Below, piece by piece: positions 8,964 to 15,645 of a stretch of 64,000 nucleotides of DNA (the first letter of the stretch is position 1; each line of letters opens with the position of its first letter). This DNA is from an uncultured Poribacteria bacterium (GTDB lineage: Bacteria > Poribacteria > WGA-4E > WGA-3G), in the NCBI GenBank assembly GCA_958295855.1, contig OY282383.1, forward strand, positions 4,444,481 to 4,508,480. The letters are read 5' to 3'. The notes below the pieces were generated by a model. It did no database searches and was not told where the DNA came from. It saw nothing but the letters and a program-made list of their open reading frames with translations. A program made the position numbers and the translations under genes.

Positions 8964-10028
8964 ATGGCGAATCAGATATACCGTATCGGAATCATTGGCT
9001 GTGGGGGGATGGGCAGATCCCATTCGAGGGCTTGGACAGCATACCCTAATGCCAAACTTGTGGCCGCAATGGACATCTACGAAGCAGCAGCACAGCGGGT
9101 CGCGGATGAATACGATGTCCCCGCTACCTACACCGACGTTGATGAAATGTTGGCAAAAGAGGACTTGGATATCGTCAGTATTACAACATGGCAGGGACCG
9201 CGTGCGGAAGCCACGGTCGCCGCAGCGAACGCTGGTGTGAAAGGCATTATCGGTGAAAAACCGATGGCAGCCTCACTCGGGCAAGCCGACGCTATGATTG
9301 CCGCCTGCGAAGAGAACGATGTCAAACTCATCATCGGGCACCAGGGCAGGTACGCCCCAGCAAAGATAGCGGCACGCAAGCTCGTCGCCGCTGGAGCAAT
9401 TGGTGAGCCAACAACTCTCCACCACCGCGCGAAACAGCACGCTGGGCTACTGAATACTGGCACGCACGCCATCGACGGCTGGCGCTTTACTTTGTCCGAT
9501 CCTGAGACTTTATGGGTTATTGGGCAGACCTCCCGCACCACCGATCGGTGGGAACGCCGTACGATTTGTGAGGACCTCTGTATGGGCTTAGTCTGCTTTG
9601 AAGGCGGCGCACGCGGCATCTATGAAGGCGACCTGCCGGAGCCGCCTGTCTCAATGCCGAACATTGCTGGAACGGAAGGGCAAATTCGCAACGGCCCTGA
9701 TGGAACGCTCCTGCTTCAAAACGGAGATGCAAAGGGATGGCAAACCATTACGCCACCACCAGAACCTAAAAATCAATTTCAAGAATTGATTGAGTGGATC
9801 GAGGGTGACATTTCTGACCATCGGGGCAGTGGCGTTCAAGCTCGCTACACGCTTGAAATCATGATGGCTATTTATGAATCTTTGCGAATCAAAAATGTCG
9901 TCACCATGCCGATGGAAACGAAGGAATTACCGCTTGAACTCATGGTTAACGACGGGACGCTTCCTGTCTTGGAAGAAGGGCGATATGATCTGCGCTCCCC
10001 GTTTGAAGGGCAAACACGGCGACGGTAA
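8964..10028 (+). CDS. Gfo/Idh/MocA family NAD(P)-dependent oxidoreductase
   Basis: A 354-residue sugar or polyol dehydrogenase-like enzyme. The N-terminal Rossmann fold has GIIGCGGMGRSHSRAW (residues 9-24), and the signature GEKPMA lies near residue 100 at the end of the nucleotide domain. The following alpha/beta domain carries the substrate-site region HAIDGWRF. AGAAGGAGG precedes the ATG. It is followed 30 bp later by the Rieske gene, each with its own ribosome site, so it may lead that transcript, although the functions are unrelated. The substrate is unknown; the neighbouring sugar-acid dehydratase suggests carbohydrate metabolism. Confidence 0.9.
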   Translation: MANQIYRIGIIGCGGMGRSHSRAWTAYPNAKLVAAMDIYEAAAQRVADEYDVPATYTDVDEMLAKEDLDIVSITTWQGPRAEATVAAANAGVKGIIGEKPMAASLGQADAMIAACEENDVKLIIGHQGRYAPAKIAARKLVAAGAIGEPTTLHHRAKQHAGLLNTGTHAIDGWRFTLSDPETLWVIGQTSRTTDRWERRTICEDLCMGLVCFEGGARGIYEGDLPEPPVSMPNIAGTEGQIRNGPDGTLLLQNGDAKGWQTITPPPEPKNQFQELIEWIEGDISDHRGSGVQARYTLEIMMAIYESLRIKNVVTMPMETKELPLELMVNDGTLPVLEEGRYDLRSPFEGQTRRR

Positions 10029-10058
10029 TCTATCGTTTGCAGTTAAAGGAGAAAACAG

Positions 10059-10526
10059 ATGGCAGAAAGGGATAGACGCTCATTTTTACAAATCGCGACA
10101 GCGTTCATCGGCGGCTTAATCAGTCTCGCCGCCGGCATCCCGCTCATCGGCTTTGCAATCTCACCCGCCTTTAAAAAAGGGGAATCGAAATGGGTTGACT
10201 TGGGATTGGTAGACCGGCTAAAAAACAGCCGCTTTAAAAAGGTTGATTATACGTTCACAGCGAAAGATGGCTGGGTCCAAGCGGCTAAAAAACGTTCTGT
10301 CTACGTGACGGATGCTGGGAACGGGGAGTGGACTGTGTTTTCGCGAACTTGCTCGCACCTGGGTTGCCTCGTCCGATGGGATAAAAAGCAGGAATCTTTC
10401 CTCTGCCCCTGTCATGGTGCTGTGTTTGACAAAAATGGGATTGTTATTGCGGGTCCGCCGCCGCGCCCGTTGCAGAAACTACAAACGAAAGTTGAAGCCG
10501 GCATTTTGTACGTAAAGGAGACGTAA
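10059..10526 (+). CDS. Rieske [2Fe-2S] protein of a cytochrome bc-type complex
   Basis: A 155-residue protein with a membrane anchor at about residues 11-35, preceded by a DRRSFLQ motif that looks like a degenerate Tat signal. The cluster motifs are complete: Cys98-x-His100 with Cys103, and Cys116-x-Cys118-His119 with a downstream GPPPRPL proline loop. The histidines and outer cysteines bind the iron pair, and Cys103/Cys118 form the usual disulfide. It takes electrons from quinol at the Qo site of cytochrome b. The stop codon directly abuts the cytochrome b ATG, so the two are one operon. Confidence 0.93.
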   Translation: MAERDRRSFLQIATAFIGGLISLAAGIPLIGFAISPAFKKGESKWVDLGLVDRLKNSRFKKVDYTFTAKDGWVQAAKKRSVYVTDAGNGEWTVFSRTCSHLGCLVRWDKKQESFLCPCHGAVFDKNGIVIAGPPPRPLQKLQTKVEAGILYVKET

Positions 10527-11687
10527 ATGAGGCAGTTTCTCAACGAACGTCTCCCGTTAGCGGAGCTCGGTACGCATCTGCGCAAACCTTTGCCGAAACA
10601 TATTAACCTGCTTTTCTCTCTCGGTAGTTTAGCGATGTTTCTGCTTTTGCTTCAGGCAGCTACGGGGGCATTTCTGGCGTTATACTACTCCCCTTCGCCA
10701 GACCACGCCCATAACGCGGTAACCTATATCAGTGAAGAGGTCCCGTTCGGCGCGTTCGTGCGCGGCTTGCACCATTGGGGCGCAAGCGCGATGGTAATCA
10801 TCGTCTTTCTGCATCTGCTCCGCGTCGTTATTTATAGTTCGTACAAAGCCCCGCGTGAATTAACCTGGAGCGTTGGCGTGCTCCTGCTATTGGTTGTGCT
10901 CGGTTTCGGCTTCACAGGCTACCTGCTGCCGTGGGATGAAAAAGCGTATTGGGCAACCGTGGTCGGTGTGGAAATCGCGAGCACTGCCCCGGTATTAGGC
11001 GAAGTCGTTGCCAAAGTGCTGCGCGGCGGCGCGGAAATCGGGGCAGTGACGCTGGCCCGGTTTTATGCCCTCCACACAATCTGGTTGCCGTGGCTTGCCT
11101 TCGGCTTGGTGGGGGTTCATCTGTTTTTGGTGCGGTACTACGGTTCATCTGGCACACCACAGAATACACAAGAAGAGATGAAGGCTGGCAAGCCGTTCTA
11201 TCCTGATCAGGTGTTTGAGGACGTTGTCGGCATGCTAATACTCTTCCTGATTCTGGCATCCGTTGCGTTGTTTGTCCCTGTACCGCTTGAAGATGTCGCA
11301 GATGCGACGAATGCAGATTACGACCCGAGGCCAGAGTGGTATTTCCTCTTCCTGTTTCAACTGCTGAAATACTTCCAGGGGCCCTTTGAAATCATTGGCA
11401 CATTTGTGATTCCGACGGTTGGCATTTTGCTATTGCTGTTTCTCCCGTTCTTAGACAAAAGCGAGCGCGCTGTCCTCTGGAAACGCCCCGTAGCACTCAC
11501 GGTCACAACCGTCTGCGTTGTAGCGATTGTGGGGTTGACAATCCTGGGGGCAAGTTCGCCGAAACTTGAAACTCAGGCGGCACCGCAATCCACAGAGGAC
11601 ATCCAAGGGGCCGCTCCACCGGAGACAGAAACGGACGAAGCGGAAGAGGTATTTGATTTTCAGTTAACAGAGGAAGAGTTGGAATAG
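10527..11687 (+). CDS. Cytochrome b subunit of the quinol-oxidizing bc complex
   Basis: A 386-residue cytochrome b with both halves fused, that is b6-like and subunit IV-like. Haem ligands are visible: His82 (or His83) with His96, and His183 with His198. The 14-residue gap of the second pair is the b6-type spacing. The GYLLPWDEKAYWA and PEWYF (269-273) motifs mark the Qo site. About eight membrane helices are followed by a soluble acidic tail. The ribosome site AAAGGAGA lies inside the end of the Rieske gene. No cytochrome c1, cytochrome f or other c-type subunit follows, so the electron acceptor must be encoded elsewhere. Confidence 0.93.
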   Translation: MRQFLNERLPLAELGTHLRKPLPKHINLLFSLGSLAMFLLLLQAATGAFLALYYSPSPDHAHNAVTYISEEVPFGAFVRGLHHWGASAMVIIVFLHLLRVVIYSSYKAPRELTWSVGVLLLLVVLGFGFTGYLLPWDEKAYWATVVGVEIASTAPVLGEVVAKVLRGGAEIGAVTLARFYALHTIWLPWLAFGLVGVHLFLVRYYGSSGTPQNTQEEMKAGKPFYPDQVFEDVVGMLILFLILASVALFVPVPLEDVADATNADYDPRPEWYFLFLFQLLKYFQGPFEIIGTFVIPTVGILLLLFLPFLDKSERAVLWKRPVALTVTTVCVVAIVGLTILGASSPKLETQAAPQSTEDIQGAAPPETETDEAEEVFDFQLTEEELE

Positions 11688-11754
11688 TTATCAGTTGAGA
11701 TTATCCGTTACAAACTGAAAACTATTCAACCTGAAAGCATAAGCAGGGGGCAGC

Positions 11755-13176
11755 TTGCAAGTCCATATTGACAGTATACTTTTCCCTACAGATACCGCGC
11801 CTGAGGCTCCAAAGGATACCACTGTATCTGACGAGGTCGAGTTCGTTTCGTTCCGAGGGTTAGTCCCTGAAATCAAGGATACCGGCTACTTGACACACGC
11901 CATTTTTGCCTACCCTGCGAAATTCATCCCCCAGGTCGTCCGGTACGCGATTAATACCTACACAAAGGAAGGGGATTGGATTGTAGATCCGTTCGCCGGT
12001 TCAGGCACCGTAGGGGTTGAGGCGTATTTGTGCAAACGCAATGCAGTGTTACTTGATCTGAACCCGCTCCTGAATGCTATGATGCCGCTAAAGGTCTACC
12101 GTGGAAAAGAGCGGTTGCGCGAAGGTGTTCTGTGTCAATTGTTAGCGGATATGAGGGAAAGTGCCCACCGTTTTACGCCACCGTGGTCGAATGTTGCTTA
12201 CTGGTACGCGCCCGAAATCTTAGCGGTTTTATCGCAATACTGGGGTTTCGTCAACAGCATAGACAGCGGCGTTTATTCCGCCATTATCAAATCGGCATTG
12301 TTGAAGGTTAGCAAACGCTTCTCCTATACAGAACATAGAACGCCTAAACTCGCCCGATCCAAGCGTAAACTGAAGGCGATAGAAGAACTGCTCGAAGAAA
12401 ATTGGCAGGAACAGTTAGAAAAGATGGTTTATAGCCTCTCCTTGAAAACGTTAAGAGCCCTCAACGACTTCGTGATGCACACGCAGCAGCGGGAGTCGCG
12501 ATGCGGAGATCGCTCCTACCAGCATTTAGGGCAGGTTGAATTCCACGGTGGCGTTGACTCGTCATACCTCGCTGTGCCGCGAGCATGTGATGCGTTAATC
12601 ACATCGCCGCCCTACCTTCAAGCGCAAGAATATATCCGCTCTACGAAGATGGAACTGTTTTGGTTAGGGCACACCGAGGCAGAGATTCGAGAGTTCGCGC
12701 GGCTTGAAATCCCGTATCGAAAAGCGGATCGGCTGATTCACACCGAAACGTTGGATAAAATCAAGGCAGCATTAACTCGGGAAGACCTCCAGCAGCGGCT
12801 TGATTCCTATTTCTGCCATACGTTGAACGCGCTTGAAAATTCGATGAATTGCTTGAAACCGAACGCAGCCGCCTGTATTTTCGTCGGTAATCCACGCATC
12901 GATGGCATAACGGTTGAATTGTGGCGAATATTGGCGGAGTATTTTACTGCACGCGATTTCGTGTTTGAAAAGGTCTATGAGGATAGGATTAAAACGCGAC
13001 AATTATTCGGGGCGCGTAAGAACAAAAACCCGGACGGAATGAAGTCAGAATTTTTGCTGATTTTGAGGAAGAACGCTATCGATCAAACATCCGTTCTGCA
13101 GCGCGGACCTGCTCTTCAAGATGGGGAATCCCTTTTGCCCGTTTCAAGAACGTCTCCAGATAGCGACGCATCATGA
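11755..13176 (+). CDS. Site-specific DNA methyltransferase (amino-type)
   Basis: A 473-residue methyltransferase starting at a TTG after a GCAGGGGG site. Motif I, the SAM-binding loop, is DPFAGSGTVG near residue 78. The catalytic motif IV is TSPPY near residue 283, the form found in N4-cytosine and some N6-adenine enzymes. The motif order (SAM loop first) and the roughly 200-residue insert between the motifs leave room for target recognition. No restriction enzyme is adjacent, so it is an orphan. A sequence resembling a dispersed GGAGATCGCTCC hairpin lies inside the gene near 12511. Its last 101 bp overlap the convergent TPR gene. Confidence 0.83.
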   Translation: MQVHIDSILFPTDTAPEAPKDTTVSDEVEFVSFRGLVPEIKDTGYLTHAIFAYPAKFIPQVVRYAINTYTKEGDWIVDPFAGSGTVGVEAYLCKRNAVLLDLNPLLNAMMPLKVYRGKERLREGVLCQLLADMRESAHRFTPPWSNVAYWYAPEILAVLSQYWGFVNSIDSGVYSAIIKSALLKVSKRFSYTEHRTPKLARSKRKLKAIEELLEENWQEQLEKMVYSLSLKTLRALNDFVMHTQQRESRCGDRSYQHLGQVEFHGGVDSSYLAVPRACDALITSPPYLQAQEYIRSTKMELFWLGHTEAEIREFARLEIPYRKADRLIHTETLDKIKAALTREDLQQRLDSYFCHTLNALENSMNCLKPNAAACIFVGNPRIDGITVELWRILAEYFTARDFVFEKVYEDRIKTRQLFGARKNKNPDGMKSEFLLILRKNAIDQTSVLQRGPALQDGESLLPVSRTSPDSDAS

Positions 13177-13930
13177 GCCGGTCACCATTTTTTTGATAAA
13201 CCTGTGCGAGACGGTAATAAGCCTCCACCTCACTGTCATCAAGAGATACGCCCTTTTCATAGGCTTGGATAGCCTGGAGAAATTCACCGCTCTCCTCGTA
13301 AGCAAGGCCGATGTTAAAATAGGCAGTCGCGTCGCCTCCATCCATCGCGATAGCCTCCACGTAATACGGAATAGCGTCCTGATAAGAGCCTTGGTTGAGA
13401 TAGGCATCCGCAAGGTTGTAATAGGCATCAACGAAGGTTGGCTCTGTCTCAATTGCGCTGCGAAAGGCGGCAAACGCCTGGTCAAACAGGCCTGCCCGAG
13501 CATAAGCATAACCCAGGTTGTTGTAGAAGGCAGCGTTCCCCGGGGTGATTTCAAGGGCTATCTGAAACATATCAATCGCTTGGGAAAACAGGCGGAGATC
13601 GATGTAGACCAAGCCGAGGTTGTTATAGGCATGTTGGTGTTTTTCATCAAGCGCGATGGCTGAATGGAAGGAATCTATTGCTTTATCATATTCACCCAAT
13701 TCACGATAGACTTTCCCTAACTGAATATGTCCCACCGGATCTGTGGGGTTGAGTGCCTGCCCCATTCTGAGTTTTAGGGCATCGCGTTGGAGTGCTCGTT
13801 TCTGCTGTTGCCCTTCATCCGCAGAATTACACCCAAACAGCAGGCAGGTGAAAAGCACCAGTAATAGTACAAAGTTGCAAAAGTGGGGAAGGAGCGATTC
13901 AGAGATCGCTTCTACCTTACTGTCGCACAC
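13076..13930 (-). CDS. TPR-repeat lipoprotein
   Basis: A secreted protein of about 284 residues. A lipobox-like LLFGC follows a hydrophobic stretch, so it is likely a lipoprotein, and six or so tetratricopeptide repeats fill the rest (YNNLGLVY, YNNLGYAY, YYNLADAY, YFNIGLAY, YYRLAQVY). The start is uncertain: I take a GTG at 13930. Longer in-frame starts exist up to 14194, but that extension lies over the divergent amidohydrolase gene and shows no domain. A hairpin (GGAGCGATTCAGAGATCGCTTC) lies inside the region encoding the signal peptide. The 3' end overlaps the methyltransferase gene on the other strand. Confidence 0.78.
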   Translation of the reverse strand: MCDSKVEAISESLLPHFCNFVLLLVLFTCLLFGCNSADEGQQQKRALQRDALKLRMGQALNPTDPVGHIQLGKVYRELGEYDKAIDSFHSAIALDEKHQHAYNNLGLVYIDLRLFSQAIDMFQIALEITPGNAAFYNNLGYAYARAGLFDQAFAAFRSAIETEPTFVDAYYNLADAYLNQGSYQDAIPYYVEAIAMDGGDATAYFNIGLAYEESGEFLQAIQAYEKGVSLDDSEVEAYYRLAQVYQKNGDRLMMRRYLETFLKRAKGIPHLEEQVRAAERMFDR

Positions 13931-13954
13931 TTGCAAATTTTTTGAGGAATATTG

Positions 13955-14791
13955 ATGATTATTGATACACATACGCATTTCTACGATCCCACGCGGCCGC
14001 AGGGCGTTCCGTGGCCAAATCCGGATGACGCTGTGCTTTACCGCACTGTGATGCCAGACGACTACAAAACGCTGGCAGTGCCTGAAGGCGTAACGGGTAC
14101 CGTCGTCGTTGAAGCCAGTAAGTGGGTTGAAGATAACCAGTGGATTCTTGACCTCGGCGCAAATGAGCCGTTTATTGTTGGGTTCGTTGGACATTTAGAA
14201 CCCGACGAGCCCGATTTCGCGGATAACTTGGTGAAGTTTTCTGCCAATCCACTTTTTCGCGGGATACGCCTCGGTACCGGGCACCTTCGGGCAATTGGCG
14301 ACATCACCTTCTTGAAGAATATTGAGACACTGGCAGAGAAAGCACTCACTTTAGATCTGCTCATTAACCCTGAAACGCTCCCGGCTTTGCCGCCTTTGGT
14401 TGAACATACACCGGAAATGCGGGTTGTCATTAATCACATTGCAGGGGTTCGGGTTTCAGAGAACCCTCCCGCTCCGGCGTGGGTATCGGCAATACAAGAG
14501 GTTGCGCGTTATCCGAATATCTACTGCAAGGTTTCGGGGTTAGCAGAACATACAGGGCAAATCCCTGCTCCTGAAGATGCAGCCTTTTATGCCCCAACAA
14601 TCGATGTTTTATGGGATGCGTTTGGGGAGGATAGGCTCATCTATGGGAGCAACTGGCCCGTCTCCGAACGCTTTGCCCCGTACGCAGTGGTGCAACAGAT
14701 TGTGAACGACTATTTCAGTGCGAAAGGCGACGCAGCCAAGGCGAAGTTCTTTTGGCAGAACGCCAAGGCGGCGTATCAACTATCGCTCTAA
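13955..14791 (+). CDS. Amidohydrolase 2 family metal-dependent hydrolase
   Basis: A 278-residue TIM-barrel hydrolase. I start it at the ATG at 13955; an in-frame TTG lies just before it. The N-terminal metal motif is DTHTHFYDP, a mid-barrel histidine is in VINHIAGV, and the C-terminal motif is YGSNWPVSE. Most relatives have GSDWP, so the usual Asp is Asn here, which is also known in some subfamilies. The family includes L-fuconolactonase and 2-pyrone-4,6-dicarboxylate lactonase, so a lactonase is the likeliest role. The substrate is unassigned. Confidence 0.86.
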   Translation: MIIDTHTHFYDPTRPQGVPWPNPDDAVLYRTVMPDDYKTLAVPEGVTGTVVVEASKWVEDNQWILDLGANEPFIVGFVGHLEPDEPDFADNLVKFSANPLFRGIRLGTGHLRAIGDITFLKNIETLAEKALTLDLLINPETLPALPPLVEHTPEMRVVINHIAGVRVSENPPAPAWVSAIQEVARYPNIYCKVSGLAEHTGQIPAPEDAAFYAPTIDVLWDAFGEDRLIYGSNWPVSERFAPYAVVQQIVNDYFSAKGDAAKAKFFWQNAKAAYQLSL

Positions 14792-14843
14792 GCAAAGGTC
14801 AGTAGTAGGGCTGAGGCACGGCATCCTCGCCCTACCGATAGTT

Positions 14844-15413
14844 TTATGCAACCCAGCGGATAAACTCGCCAGCTGGTTGCCGTTTCGGTGCCGCGATGTC
14901 GGCGGGGTAGCCGGTGTAAAAGAAGCCGATGATGTACTCTTGCGATGAATCAATCCCGAGCAACCGATAGGTATGTTCTTCCATCGTAATTCTACCAGTG
15001 CTCCACTGCATCCCGACCCCGGCATCCCATGCGGCGAGTTGCACATTCTGCATTGCACAACAGGCCGCGGCATAATCTTCGCGTCGGCGTTGTTCATCGC
15101 CTTCTTGTATGCACGAAACCGCAATAATCGTAGGCTTAGACATGAACTTCTCGTAAGCCAATTCGCCGATCTTGGCGAGATTTTCGGCATCCACGTGCTC
15201 TGGCGTATCCTCAATCTTAATGTTGCGGTACCGGTCTGCGAGGGTTCGTTTCGTCTCCTCGCCGATGATGGTGAAACGCCAGGGTTCCGTGACATGGTGA
15301 TTGGGTGCCCATATCCCGTAGCTGAAAACCTGTTCGATGACATCGTTCGGTACCGGTTCCGGTTTGAACTTAAAAATGGTGCGTCGTGAAAGAATAGCGT
15401 CTTTAACATCCAT
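14844..15413 (-). CDS. Nitroreductase family FMN-dependent oxidoreductase
   Basis: A 189-residue single-domain flavoprotein. The N-terminal SRRTIFKFKPEPVP region is the FMN-phosphate-binding segment of the family, followed by APNHHVTEPWRF, and a C-terminal GYPADIAAPKR loop near the flavin. It should use NAD(P)H to reduce nitro compounds, quinones or similar acceptors. The ATG follows an AAGGAGG site and a clear promoter at 15440-15468. It converges on the amidohydrolase gene with 52 bp between stop codons. Confidence 0.9.
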   Translation of the reverse strand: MDVKDAILSRRTIFKFKPEPVPNDVIEQVFSYGIWAPNHHVTEPWRFTIIGEETKRTLADRYRNIKIEDTPEHVDAENLAKIGELAYEKFMSKPTIIAVSCIQEGDEQRRREDYAAACCAMQNVQLAAWDAGVGMQWSTGRITMEEHTYRLLGIDSSQEYIIGFFYTGYPADIAAPKRQPAGEFIRWVA

Positions 15414-15439
15414 TATGTCAGTGCCTCCTTATGTCCTTA

Positions 15440-15468
15440 ATTATAGCGTATTGGGTGGTTAATTGCAA
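15440..15468 (-). promoter_or_regulatory. Promoter of the nitroreductase gene
   Basis: On the minus strand TTGCAA, 17 bases, TATAAT, ending 26 bp before the ATG. Confidence 0.65.
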
Positions 15469-15645
15469 GGTGCTGAATCTTTTCCCCAGAAATACTTTAC
15501 CTGTATTTCGTTGGGATTGGGTAATAACTTTATCGAATTGCAGGAATCCAACATGAATTCCTGTATCTGTCTCCGCTGTTTCGTATCATGAGCCTCAGGA
15601 GTCATTAAGTCGTAAGGTTGGTTATCAATCTCAACCGATAAGGAT

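Noticed and set aside
14780..15409. A 209-codon minus-strand frame
   Set aside because: It overlaps the nitroreductase gene in another frame and lacks its motifs; the frame at 14844-15413 is the real gene.
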